From Rhizobium leguminosarum bv. viciae USDA 2370 (lineage in GTDB: Bacteria; Pseudomonadota; Alphaproteobacteria; Rhizobiales; Rhizobiaceae): DNA of 64,000 nt. Numbering within the stretch: position 1 is the stretch's first letter; the number at the start of each line of letters is the position of its first letter. The translations under genes were made by a program, and so were the position numbers. Of the stretch, positions 9,309 to 17,152 are shown piece by piece. The DNA lies in NCBI RefSeq assembly GCF_002008365.1, contig NZ_MRDL01000003.1, positions 62,001-126,000 on the forward strand, given 5' to 3'. Under the pieces are notes generated by a model. That model searched no databases. It saw only the letters and a list, made by a program, of their open reading frames with translations, and was not told where the DNA came from.

Positions 9309-9371
9309 GGAAGCCCCCTCGTCGCGGACCGACCGGGCGGCGCTGCCGCCGCCCGGAAGAGTGCTTCAATC

Positions 9372-10718
9372 TTAACGGATGACGATCTTGTCGCCGAGCG
9401 TGCTCTTCAGCTCGCTCTCTGCATCACTGACCGCGGCGTCTACGGTCTTGGCGCCGGTCCAGGATGCTTCGAGGTTCTTCCACATGATGTTCCAATATTT
9501 GCCGAAATCGGAATTGTTCGGCATGGCATTGGCATGCGGCAGCAGGCGCTCGGTGGCTTCGCGGGTCCAGCGGTCAGCCGAGTAGAAGTCGACCGTCGAT
9601 TCCGACTTGGAGATGCCGAGATGGGCTGATTTGACCGCATGCAGCGCGTTGGTGCGCGGCTCGGAGGCGATCTTGACCAGCTGGGCGGCGATCTCGGTGT
9701 CTTCCTTGTCGTGGCCTGCGGTCAGCAGGTAGACGAGTGGATGGGTCAGCGTGTTGGCCTTGCCGCCTTCGCCGGCGGGGATCAGCGTGAAGATCACGTT
9801 GCCGAAGAAGTCCTTCAGGCCTTCCTGGTTGACGAGGCGGGCATAGTGCCAAGTGCCACCATCCCAGATGCCGGCCTTGCCGGTGGCGACTTCCTTCCAC
9901 CACTGGTCGCCCGGCATGCCGATGTGGTTCTTCTTGGTAACACCGGCCTTCACGGCATCGGCGAAGAACTGATAGGTGCGGGTCATCGCGGCCTTGTCGA
10001 AAACGAGCTTGCCGCCTTCTTCCATCGTGCCGCCGAAGCTGGTGTAGAACTGCCAGTAATCAGGGCCGTTGCTGGTGCGCGGATAAAATCCGTAGCCGGC
10101 CTGGACGAGGCCCTTGTCCTGCATCTTCTTGGCGTCTTCGAGCAGGTTCTTCATGGTGTACGTGCCGTCCTGGACGCTCTGCGGCAGCGCGTCCAGATCG
10201 GCATCGCTGTAACCGATCGCCTTCATGTAAGGCTTCCAGAAGAACATCGGGCGGGATTCAGCGTCCTGCGGGATACCATAGACGGTGCCGTTGTAGGACG
10301 CGATCTTCAACAGGTTTTCATAGATGTCGCTGAGCGGCCATGAATCGAGATCGACATAATCCTCGATCGGAACGATCAGTCCGGCCTGCGACCAGGGTGC
10401 GATGTCTTCATGGCCGCTGACGACGATATTCGGGGCGGTCTTGGCTTCGGCGGCAAGGGTCAGCGCCTGCTTGAAGTCCTCCCAGGCCGAATAGGGCTTC
10501 TTCTCGACAGTGATCTTCAGATCTTCGCCCTTGAGGGCGGCTTCACGCTGCAGCTGCTGGGCTGCGATCTCGATGGCGTCGAGGCGATAGACGTCGTTCG
10601 GGCCGGTGCCGCCGGCCCAGACGCTGATGTGAACGTCCTTGGCGAGTGCAATTGCAGAGGTCGACGCCAGGATGGCGGCTGCGACGGCAAAGGATTTCAG
10701 TGTCGGCAAAATGGTCAT
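9372..10718 (-). CDS. ABC transporter extracellular solute-binding protein (family 1)
   Basis: 448 residues from ATG 10718, preceded by GGAGACGAAGAAG; an open frame continues upstream to 11243 but lacks coding features and was discarded. A typical Sec signal peptide occupies about 1-26 (MTILPTLKSFAVAAAILAST then ...AIALA/KD). The mature part has the two-lobed binding-protein pattern (VHISVWAGGTGPNDVYR, MFFWKPYMKAIGY, AGIWDGGTWHYA). It is the first gene of the minus-strand importer operon and delivers substrate to the two permeases. Family 1 proteins bind oligosaccharides, polyols and glycerophosphodiesters. The ligand is unknown here, but the GDPD and phosphatase downstream favour a phosphodiester. 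Confidence 0.93.
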   Translation of the reverse strand: MTILPTLKSFAVAAAILASTSAIALAKDVHISVWAGGTGPNDVYRLDAIEIAAQQLQREAALKGEDLKITVEKKPYSAWEDFKQALTLAAEAKTAPNIVVSGHEDIAPWSQAGLIVPIEDYVDLDSWPLSDIYENLLKIASYNGTVYGIPQDAESRPMFFWKPYMKAIGYSDADLDALPQSVQDGTYTMKNLLEDAKKMQDKGLVQAGYGFYPRTSNGPDYWQFYTSFGGTMEEGGKLVFDKAAMTRTYQFFADAVKAGVTKKNHIGMPGDQWWKEVATGKAGIWDGGTWHYARLVNQEGLKDFFGNVIFTLIPAGEGGKANTLTHPLVYLLTAGHDKEDTEIAAQLVKIASEPRTNALHAVKSAHLGISKSESTVDFYSADRWTREATERLLPHANAMPNNSDFGKYWNIMWKNLEASWTGAKTVDAAVSDAESELKSTLGDKIVIR

Positions 10719-10851
10719 CTTCTTCGTCTCCCTAGAAGAGCAGTGTGAGGCCTCTTGACGGGTCAGCACTGCTGATGATGACCGCTCCGAAACCCCACGA
10801 AAACGTGGCGTACCCGCTCTAGGGGTTGAACGTAACGGCCGAATGACAAAA

Positions 10852-10899
10852 TTGAGCACGTGTGCAAAATTATTATGACGATGTCTGCACGACTTGCAA
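10852..10899 (-). promoter_or_regulatory. Sigma-70-like promoter with LacI-type operator
   Basis: On the minus strand TTGCAA (10894-10899) and TAATAA (10870-10875) are separated by 18 bp, a good vegetative promoter in front of the binding-protein gene. Immediately downstream, over the expected transcription start, lies TTGAGCACGTGTGCAA (10852-10867), a near-palindrome with perfect outer TTG/CAA and central CACGTG. Its size and central symmetry fit a LacI-family operator, and a LacI gene is the sixth gene of this operon. The operator assignment is inference. Confidence 0.5.
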
Positions 10900-10964
10900 G
10901 CGGCGGTTTTCGACGGGCGTCTTTTACGCTTCAAATTGCGCTTTTCCTGGTCTAGCATTGCGCC

Positions 10965-11423
10965 ATGAGCCTTGAATCTGTCCGCGCCTTTCTCAGTGCC
11001 CACGCACCCGATATCGAAATCATCGAAACCGCCGAGAGTTCCTCGACGGTGGCACTTGCCGCCGAAGCCCATGGCGTCGAGCCGGCCCAGATCGCCAAGA
11101 CGATCTGCCTGCGTGTCGGCGAGCAGATGATGCTGGTCGTTGCCGGTGGCACGGCGCGGCTCGACAATCGCAAGTTCAAGGACACGTTCGGAGCCAAGGG
11201 GCGCATGCTCGATGCCGAAGAGGTCGTAGCGGTCACCAGCCATCCGGTCGGCGGCGTCTGTCCCTTCGGCCTGCCCTCGCCGCTGCCTATCTATTGCGAT
11301 ATCTCATTGAAACGCTTCGATGAAGTCGTGCCGGCGGCCGGCTCGACGAACTCGGCCGTGCGCATCGAAACCGGACGGCTGGCTGAGCTGACTGGCGCCA
11401 GCTGGGTCGACGTCTGCCAGTAA
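10965..11423 (+). CDS. YbaK/prolyl-tRNA deacylase-family protein
   Basis: 152 residues covering one complete YbaK/aminoacyl-tRNA editing domain. Recognisable blocks are SSTVALAAEAHGVEPAQIAKTI, the MMLVVAGG strand with its following conserved Lys (RKFKD), and VGGVCPFGLPSPLPIYCDIS, the family's G-G-x-x-P-x-G loop. Family members hydrolyse mischarged tRNA (Cys-tRNAPro, Ala-tRNAPro), guarding protein synthesis in the cytosol. Which tRNA this one edits cannot be decided from sequence alone. It is divergent from the ABC operon and apparently alone. Confidence 0.88.
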   Translation: MSLESVRAFLSAHAPDIEIIETAESSSTVALAAEAHGVEPAQIAKTICLRVGEQMMLVVAGGTARLDNRKFKDTFGAKGRMLDAEEVVAVTSHPVGGVCPFGLPSPLPIYCDISLKRFDEVVPAAGSTNSAVRIETGRLAELTGASWVDVCQ

Positions 11424-11507
11424 CGGAGCTGAAGAGCTTCACACGGAGGAAAGACTACCTATATTAGGTCTCAACATGCCGTGATTGCGCATGACAGGAG
11501 ATCAGGA

Positions 11508-12503
11508 ATGCCAAGTGCCGTTTCGCGTTTTGCCAAGATCGCGGCAATTGCCGCTCTGACGAGCGCTACCGTTTTTGCTTCCCTTGACGATGCCGAGGCG
11601 CGCCGCGCCGGAAGCGGCGGTTTCGGAAGCCGCGGCACGCGCACCTTCCAGGCACCGCCTGTCACCAGCACCGCGCCTGGAACCGCAGCACCGATCGAAA
11701 GGTCGATGACGCCACGTCCGCAGACCACCGCGCCTGCTACCGCGCAACAGCCCCTCGGCGCTCAGCGCCCCGGTTTCTTCGGCGGATTCGGCCGTTCGAT
11801 GATCGGCGGCCTGATTGCCGGCGGCCTTCTCGGCATGCTGCTCGGTCACGGTTTCGGCGGCGGCTTCGGTTTTCTCGGCATGCTGCTGCAGATCGTCTTG
11901 ATCGGCGGCGCCGTCATGCTCGCCATGCGTTATTTCGCCAACCGCCGCCAGCCTTCCTACGGCGTCGGCGGCCAGAGCCAGTCCTATAACATGTCGCCCA
12001 CGAACAATTCGTCCTTCCAGATCCCGACGATCGGTTCGGGCGCCGGTTCCGGCCAGCCGTCGCGCGGCAATCGACCGAGCGACGAGATCGGGCTGGCGCA
12101 GGCCGATCTCGATCAGTTCGAGGAACTGCTCACCCAAGTGCAGACCGCTTACGGCGCCGAGGATTACGGCACCTTGCGCCGGCTGACGACGCCCGAGGCG
12201 ATGTCCTATCTTGCCGAGGAACTCGGCGAAAACGCTACCAACGGCGTGCGCAACCGCGTCTCCGACGTCAAGCTGCTGCAGGGCGACATCGCCGAGGCCT
12301 GGCGCGAAGACGGCCAGGAATATGCGACGCTCGCTATGCGTTATTCCTCGATCGACGCCATGGTCGAACGCGACAGCGGCCGCGTGGTTTCCGGCGACGA
12401 CCGCCGCCCGAGCGAAAGCACCGAGGTCTGGACCTTCGTGCGCAGGTCTGGCGCCGATTGGAAGCTTGCGGCGATCCAGGGTGTCGAACAGCGCGCCGCC
12501 TAA
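11508..12503 (+). CDS. Tim44/MRPL45-domain membrane protein
   Basis: 331 residues from ATG 11508, chosen because AGGAG lies 7 bases upstream; GTG 11481 is the in-frame alternative. An N-terminal hydrophobic segment (about 10-30) ends near DDAEARRAGSGG and may be a signal peptide or anchor. A low-complexity Gly/Ser/Thr/Pro/Gln region follows, then a glycine-rich hydrophobic pair (about 95-145, FGGFGRSMIGGLIAGGLLGM onward). The C-terminal ~150 residues (from ADLDQFEELLTQVQTAYGAE) form a Tim44-like domain. In alphaproteobacteria such proteins are membrane-associated with poorly known roles in envelope or translocation functions. No partner gene is adjacent. Confidence 0.85.
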   Translation: MPSAVSRFAKIAAIAALTSATVFASLDDAEARRAGSGGFGSRGTRTFQAPPVTSTAPGTAAPIERSMTPRPQTTAPATAQQPLGAQRPGFFGGFGRSMIGGLIAGGLLGMLLGHGFGGGFGFLGMLLQIVLIGGAVMLAMRYFANRRQPSYGVGGQSQSYNMSPTNNSSFQIPTIGSGAGSGQPSRGNRPSDEIGLAQADLDQFEELLTQVQTAYGAEDYGTLRRLTTPEAMSYLAEELGENATNGVRNRVSDVKLLQGDIAEAWREDGQEYATLAMRYSSIDAMVERDSGRVVSGDDRRPSESTEVWTFVRRSGADWKLAAIQGVEQRAA

Positions 12504-12588
12504 CGCGACGCGCCAAATCAGCATTTTGCTCTAAAGCGCGTCGCAATCTTTCAGATCCGCTCCTCGCGCTTTAGATTCTAATCTTCAC

Positions 12589-12633
12589 GCATGTCGTTAT
12601 CGCAAAACCGCCGCACACTTTTGCGCGACATGC
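12589..12633. repeat. Rhizobial intergenic palindromic repeat, copy 1
   Basis: GCATGTCG (12589-12596) and CGACATGC (12626-12633) are complementary, and inner CGCAAAA/TTTTGCG arms also pair. The internal segment AAAACCGCCGCACACTTTT resembles that of the copies at 21697, 43321 and 45636. The upstream AT-containing stretch from 12525 repeats AAAGCGCG/CGCGCTTT arms. It sits between two convergent genes and could act as a terminator. Confidence 0.7.
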
Positions 12634-12634
12634 T

Positions 12635-13666
12635 TTAATTCACCGCGACCGGTTTGGAACGCATGCGTGAGACTGTTTCGCGTTCCGCCCGCTTGCACCG
12701 CATCGGCGGCAGGCCGCGATCCATCAGGTCCATGTCTTCGAGCACCATGTCGCCCATCTTCTTGAAGGCGCTGTCGAGTGCTCCGGCCCGATGCGCCGAG
12801 CGGATGAAACCCTTCAGGCTTCGCACCGGATGATCGGGAGGCAGCGGCTCTTGCGGGTAGACGTCGCTCGCCGCGACGATGTGGCCCGAGGAAACGGCCG
12901 CCATCAGCGCATCGAAATCGACGACATCGGCGCGGCTGAGGAGGATGAAGGCCGCGCCTTTGCGCATGCTGGCAAAGGCCTCCGTGCTGAGAAATCCCTT
13001 GTTTTCGCTGGTGACGGCGGCGACGACGAAGACGAAATCGCTCTTCGTCAGGACGTCCTCCAGGCTCGCCGGCTCGACGCCGTTTTCCTCGAGGATCGAG
13101 CGCGGCAGCCAGGGATCGAACACTCTGATACGGGCCCTGAAGCCGGACAGTAACCGGCGCAGCGCCTTGCCAAGATCGCCGAAGCCAACGATGCCGATCT
13201 CGGAACCGGCGAGCAGCCGCGCACTCGAATTGCCCTCGCCGCCCCAGAGTTCGGTGCCCTGACGGAAGGCGACGTCCGCATCGACGATGCCGCGCGCCAA
13301 GGCCAGTGCGAAGCCGAGGCCGATTTCGGCGACCGGCTCGGCAAAGACCTGGCCTGTCGTCACGACATGGATGCCGCGCTGGAAGAGCACCTCATAGGGC
13401 ATGTTGTTGAGAAGATTGCTTTCGACATTCAGGATCGAGCGCAAGGCCGGCATACGTCCCAGCGTGTCGGCCGAAAGCGGCGGCTGCCCGATGATGTAGC
13501 GCGCCTTGCCGAGGATCTCGTCGCCGAGACTGGCGATGTTCTCGGGATCGGCCTCGACGATCTCATATTTCGCATGCAGTTCGGCGCGCGCGCTGTCGCT
13601 GAAGATCAGATCGAGCGTGCGCGGCTCGGGCGCGCTGATCGCCAGCGCCCGTTTGGTATTCGTCAT
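12635..13666 (-). CDS. NAD-dependent D-2-hydroxyacid dehydrogenase family protein
   Basis: 343 residues from ATG 13666, preceded by GGAGGAGACGCC; an in-frame upstream extension to 13789 was discarded. The dinucleotide fold shows GIVGFGDLGKAL. The catalytic triad of the family is visible: Arg in LLSRADVVD, Glu in DVYPQEPLP and His in IRSAHRAGA. Such enzymes reduce 2-oxoacids or oxidise D-2-hydroxyacids (glyoxylate/hydroxypyruvate reductase, phosphoglycerate dehydrogenase relatives). A C-terminal tail of about 30 residues (GLPPMRCKRAERETVSRM) is longer than usual. It stands alone on the minus strand; the substrate is unknown. Confidence 0.87.
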   Translation of the reverse strand: MTNTKRALAISAPEPRTLDLIFSDSARAELHAKYEIVEADPENIASLGDEILGKARYIIGQPPLSADTLGRMPALRSILNVESNLLNNMPYEVLFQRGIHVVTTGQVFAEPVAEIGLGFALALARGIVDADVAFRQGTELWGGEGNSSARLLAGSEIGIVGFGDLGKALRRLLSGFRARIRVFDPWLPRSILEENGVEPASLEDVLTKSDFVFVVAAVTSENKGFLSTEAFASMRKGAAFILLSRADVVDFDALMAAVSSGHIVAASDVYPQEPLPPDHPVRSLKGFIRSAHRAGALDSAFKKMGDMVLEDMDLMDRGLPPMRCKRAERETVSRMRSKPVAVN

Positions 13667-13839
13667 GGCGTCTCCTCCATCACGGCGGTCTGCGCCGTCT
13701 CTGCCGGACGATTGATAGCCTCTGTGGGGGACCGTTTCCAGTTCGATCTTGAGTCGCTGGGCGTTGGAAGGAGCTATCGAAAGCGGCATCTGCCTATCAG
13801 ATAAGCACTTGAATTGGCTTGTATTTCATGGAGTTTTCG

Positions 13840-13868
13840 TTGACGGCGAGAATTCTTTGAACTAGCGT
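13840..13868 (+). promoter_or_regulatory. Sigma-70-like promoter before hupE
   Basis: TTGACG (13840-13845) and TAGCGT (13863-13868) are 17 bp apart, about 75 bp ahead of the hupE start. The -35 matches five of six consensus bases; the -10 is weaker. Confidence 0.4.
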
Positions 13869-13942
13869 AATGCGCGCGACTTGGAACCATGCCGGTGTTC
13901 GGCCGCCGCAGGATATTCGAAAACTCACGAGGGAATCGAGCA

Positions 13943-14542
13943 ATGAAATCAGCAATCAAGAGCGGCCTGCTTGCCTTGGCTGCCGCAGCGCTTCCAGCCG
14001 TCGCCTCCGCCCATCCCGCCATCGGCGAAGCTGCCGGCTTCAGCCATGGCTTTGCCCATCCGATGTCTGGCCTCGATCATGTCCTCGCCATGGTGATGGT
14101 CGGTGTTTTCGCATTTCAGCTCGGCGGCCGCGCCACCTGGCTCGTGCCGACGACCTTCGTTCTGGTTATGGCACTCGGTGGTGCTCTCGGCGTTGCCGGC
14201 ATTGCTGTTCCCTTCGTTGAAACGGGCATCGCGCTTTCCGTCGTCGTCCTCGGCGCCGTCGTTGCGCTCAACGTCAAGGCGCCGCTGGCCGCAGCACTCG
14301 GCATCATCGGCCTCTTCGCCATCTTCCACGGTCATGCACATGGCGCCGAAATGCCGGAAAATGCCGCTGGTGTCGCCTATGCTGCCGGCTTCATGGCCGC
14401 GACGGCGCTGCTGCATGTCGCCGGTCTCGCCATTGGTTACATCATCGGCCGCGCCGGTGAACGCCAGGGCGTCTTCGTGACGCGCACGGCAGGTGGCATT
14501 GCCGCCATTGCCGGCGTCGGCATCCTGGCCGGCTTGATCTGA
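13943..14542 (+). CDS. hupE: HupE/UreJ-family metal permease
   Basis: 199 residues from ATG 13943 (GAGGG upstream). A signal-like N-terminus (MKSAIKSGLLALAAAALPAV...ASA/HP) precedes the hallmark HPAIGEAAGF, HGFAHPMSGLDHVLAMVMVG and about six hydrophobic helices, with a His-rich loop (FHGHAHGAEMPE). HupE/UreJ proteins import nickel or cobalt for hydrogenase and urease, with the N-terminal histidines as likely metal ligands. No hydrogenase or urease genes are in this window, so the enzyme served must be elsewhere. A strong hairpin follows the gene. Confidence 0.9.
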   Translation: MKSAIKSGLLALAAAALPAVASAHPAIGEAAGFSHGFAHPMSGLDHVLAMVMVGVFAFQLGGRATWLVPTTFVLVMALGGALGVAGIAVPFVETGIALSVVVLGAVVALNVKAPLAAALGIIGLFAIFHGHAHGAEMPENAAGVAYAAGFMAATALLHVAGLAIGYIIGRAGERQGVFVTRTAGGIAAIAGVGILAGLI

Positions 14543-14557
14543 GCCTGACGGTATTAA

Positions 14558-14573
14558 CTAGGCCGCGGCCTAG
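14558..14573. repeat. 16-bp perfect palindrome after hupE
   Basis: CTAGGCCGCGGCCTAG is a perfect inverted repeat 15 bp after the hupE stop. It could form a cruciform or hairpin or be a protein site; its role is unknown. Confidence 0.5.
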
Positions 14574-14586
14574 ACATCGCGAGCCG

Positions 14587-14630
14587 ACAGAAACGCCCGG
14601 CATGCGTAACGCACCGCCGGGCGTTTCTGT
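14587..14630 (+). terminator. Hairpin terminator downstream of hupE
   Basis: A perfect 15-bp stem (ACAGAAACGCCCGGC / GCCGGGCGTTTCTGT) with a 14-base loop follows hupE. There is no long T-run after it, but the stem itself ends in GTTTCTGT, so termination is plausible. Confidence 0.65.
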
Positions 14631-14655
14631 GTCATCGCTGCAAAGTGCTGTGGAC

Positions 14656-14704
14656 TTGACCCAAGTCAAATCCAGCCACGTCGCACCCGGCTATATCTAG
14701 CCAA
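14656..14704 (+). promoter_or_regulatory. FNR/FixK-box class II promoter for the cyd operon
   Basis: TTGACCCAAGTCAA (14656-14669) is a perfect dyad matching the FNR/FixK anaerobox (TTGAY-N4-RTCAA). TATATC at 14692-14697 serves as the -10, placing the transcription start near 14704 and the box centre (14662.5) at -41.5, the canonical class II activator position. This predicts induction of gbsR-cydDCABX by an FNR/FixK-type regulator under low oxygen. Confidence 0.75.
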
Positions 14705-14778
14705 CGATCGACGAAGGGATATCCAAATTGACGCAGGCCTGCCTTGCCGATTGCCGGCGAGACGCGAAAGTCAGTATA

Positions 14779-14804
14779 GTGATTTCAGAAATTTCTGAAA
14801 TCAC
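14779..14804 (+). promoter_or_regulatory. 26-bp perfect palindrome, likely operator of the GbsR-type regulator
   Basis: Half-site GTGATTTCAGAAA is followed directly by its exact reverse complement, giving 26 symmetrical bases between the FNR-type promoter and the regulator start. TATAGT (14775-14780) overlaps its left edge and, with TTGCCG 18 bp upstream (14751-14756), could be a second promoter. A dimeric winged-helix protein such as the downstream GbsR-type regulator is the natural candidate to bind here (inference). Confidence 0.6.
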
Positions 14805-14823
14805 AGACGCAACGGAAATGACC

Positions 14824-15402
14824 ATGAACCTTCCGCCTCTCGTCCAGTCCTTCGTTCTCCATTTCGGCGAAATGGGATCGCGCTGGGGAATCAACCGCAC
14901 GGTCGGCCAGATCTATGCCCTGCTCTTCGTTTCGCCCGCGCCGGTCTGCGCGGAGGAGATCGCCGAGTCGCTCGGCATCTCGCGTTCCAATGTTTCGATG
15001 AGCCTGCGCGAACTGCAGGCCTGGAACCTCGTCATCCTGAAACACAGGCCGGACGATCGTCGCGATTTCTTCACCACGCCGGATGATGTCTGGCACATAT
15101 TGAGGACGCTTGCCGAAGAGAGAAAGAAGCGTGAAGTCGATCCGACGCTGTCGGTTCTGCGTGAGATCCTGATGCAACGGCCGGCCAGCGAAGCCGAGCG
15201 GCATGCGCAGCAACGCATGAGCGAGATGCACACGCTGATCGAGCAGCTGACGCATTGGTATGAGGACGTAAAACAACTTGAAACAGAAAGGCTTGCAACG
15301 CTACTCTCGCTAGGCGCGAAAGTGACCAAGCTTCTGGAAGCCAAGGACCGGGTCGTTTCGCTCGGCCGCAGCCGCCGGCCGAATCCTGCGAACAAGAGTT
15401 AG
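14824..15402 (+). CDS. GbsR/MarR-type winged-helix regulator of the cyd operon
   Basis: 192 residues from ATG 14824 (GGAA 6 bases upstream). ATG 14818 is equally possible, and a TTG at 14728 with AAGGGA ahead would read through the palindrome. The core MNLPPLVQSFVLHFGEMGSR, WGINRTVGQIYALLF and the winged helix CAEEIAESLGISRSNVSMSL are typical of GbsR-like proteins, which sense small ligands. The C-terminal half is helical. The stop is 4 bp before cydD, so the regulator is co-transcribed with the cytochrome bd genes and probably regulates them and itself through the palindrome at 14779-14804. Confidence 0.88.
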   Translation: MNLPPLVQSFVLHFGEMGSRWGINRTVGQIYALLFVSPAPVCAEEIAESLGISRSNVSMSLRELQAWNLVILKHRPDDRRDFFTTPDDVWHILRTLAEERKKREVDPTLSVLREILMQRPASEAERHAQQRMSEMHTLIEQLTHWYEDVKQLETERLATLLSLGAKVTKLLEAKDRVVSLGRSRRPNPANKS

Positions 15403-15406
15403 CGCC

Positions 15407-17152
15407 ATGGGCACTGCTTTCTTCGACGCGAAGGACAGACAAGCGGCCGAGCCGTTGCCGGACGGCGATACAGTCTCGCCTGTCACCGGCCTAGATGATG
15501 CGAAAGGCGGGCTGCGCAGAGCGGCAATGCTGCAGGCGCTGGCCGCCGCCGTCTGGATCCCGCAGGCGGGGTTGTTGGCCGTCTCGGTTGGCCGCATCGC
15601 CGATGGCGGCGGATTGCATGACGTCCTCTGGCCAGCCCTCGGCATCCTCGCCCTCGGATTTGCAAGAAGCTGTCTCGACGCGGCTGGCGGCCGCCTGGCC
15701 TTTCAAGCCGCCCGCGGCGAGCTCAGCCGCAGGCGGCAGATTGCCGCCGCGGCACTTTCCATGTCGTCGCCCATCGATCGCGGCCGGCCTGCCTCGGGCA
15801 AAGCCGCGAGCGTGCTTGGCGAACAGGCCGAACTGATCGTGCCCTATCTTGCCCGTTTCCAGCCGGCGCGCATGAAGGCGAGCCTTGTGCCGCTCGTCAT
15901 CCTTGCCTTCATCCTTCCAGTCTCCTGGATCGCCGCGCTGGTTTTGCTGTTCGCCGCGCCGCTGATCCCCATCTTCATGGCGCTGATCGGCTGGCGTGCT
16001 CAGGCGGCCAGCGAAAAACAGCTCGTCGCCACCGGCGGCCTCAACGGCTTCTTGCTCGATCGACTGCGCGGACTGGCGACCATCCGTGCGCTCGACGCAG
16101 TCGATGCAACGGCACTGCGCCTGCGGTCGGAGGCGGAGTCGCTGCGTGTGCGCACCATGGCGGTGCTGAAGATCGCCTTTCTGTCCTCAGCGGTGCTCGA
16201 GCTTTTCGCCGCACTCGGCGTGGCGATGATTGCCGTATATGTCGGTTTCAGCCTGCTCGGCGAGATCCGCTTCGGCACTTGGGTGGGCCGGCTCGATCTG
16301 ACCGAGGGACTGTTCATCCTGCTGCTGGCACCGGCCTTCTTCGAGCCCCTGCGCGAACTCTCGGCTGTCTGGCACGATCGGGCGGCCGGCGAAGCGGCGC
16401 TGAAAGCCCTGGACGCCCTCGCTGCCGGCGGCCTGTCCATCCAAGGAACAGCCGAAGTCGCGCCAGCAGCATCTGCCGTCGTCGAAGCGCCGGCCATCCG
16501 TCTTGAGAATGTTGATTTCCGTTACAACGCCGCCGAGCCGTTGATCCTTGACGGTTTCAACCTCGATATCGCGACCGGCGAACATCTGGCGCTTCTCGGC
16601 GCAAGCGGTTCCGGCAAGTCGACGCTTCTTTCGCTCATATCAGGGCTGACGCCCTGTACCGGCGGACGCATCGTCATCGGCGGCATGGAACTTGCGGATG
16701 ACACCGCTGCCGCCTTGCGGGCCAGCATGGCATGGATCGGCCAGAGACCGCATATTTTCGCAGGCACCATCGCCGGCAATATCGCGCTCGGCAGGCCCGG
16801 TATCTCAAGCGGCGACGTGACGGATGCGCTCGGCGCCGCCAGGCTCGGAAAGGTCGCCGCCGCCTATGGCAACCGGCCGCTTGGCGAAGGCGGGATCGGG
16901 CTTTCCGGCGGCGAGGCGCTACGGCTTGCGATCGCGCGGGCCGCCTGCAACCCGCGTCTCCGGATCATCCTGGCCGACGAGCCGACGGCGCATCTCGACG
17001 CCGCCACAGCCGCCGAGGTTGCCGAGAGCCTGCTTTCGCTCTCCAGGGGCCGTACTTTGATCGTTGCGACTCACGATCCGCTGCTTGCCGCCCGCATGCA
17101 TCGCGCCGTGCGCGTCGATGCAGACATCGTCATGAGGGAGGCCGCCGAATGA
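15407..17152 (+). CDS. cydD: Cytochrome bd assembly ABC exporter subunit CydD
   Basis: 581 residues: an N-terminal six-helix ABC exporter domain (about 40-345) followed by an ATPase domain with Walker A GASGSGKST, signature LSGGEALRLAIAR and Walker B ILADEPTAHLD. CydDC exports thiols (glutathione/cysteine) and binds haem, a step needed to mature cytochrome bd. The ATG is 4 bp after the regulator's stop, and the TGA overlaps the ATG of cydC. The order cydD-cydC-cydA-cydB confirms the assignment over other exporters of this fold. Confidence 0.95.
   Translation: MGTAFFDAKDRQAAEPLPDGDTVSPVTGLDDAKGGLRRAAMLQALAAAVWIPQAGLLAVSVGRIADGGGLHDVLWPALGILALGFARSCLDAAGGRLAFQAARGELSRRRQIAAAALSMSSPIDRGRPASGKAASVLGEQAELIVPYLARFQPARMKASLVPLVILAFILPVSWIAALVLLFAAPLIPIFMALIGWRAQAASEKQLVATGGLNGFLLDRLRGLATIRALDAVDATALRLRSEAESLRVRTMAVLKIAFLSSAVLELFAALGVAMIAVYVGFSLLGEIRFGTWVGRLDLTEGLFILLLAPAFFEPLRELSAVWHDRAAGEAALKALDALAAGGLSIQGTAEVAPAASAVVEAPAIRLENVDFRYNAAEPLILDGFNLDIATGEHLALLGASGSGKSTLLSLISGLTPCTGGRIVIGGMELADDTAAALRASMAWIGQRPHIFAGTIAGNIALGRPGISSGDVTDALGAARLGKVAAAYGNRPLGEGGIGLSGGEALRLAIARAACNPRLRIILADEPTAHLDAATAAEVAESLLSLSRGRTLIVATHDPLLAARMHRAVRVDADIVMREAAE

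Noticed and set aside
10719..11243. N-terminal extension of the binding-protein gene
   Set aside because: The extension precedes a clear signal peptide and crosses the promoter and the divergent YbaK gene.
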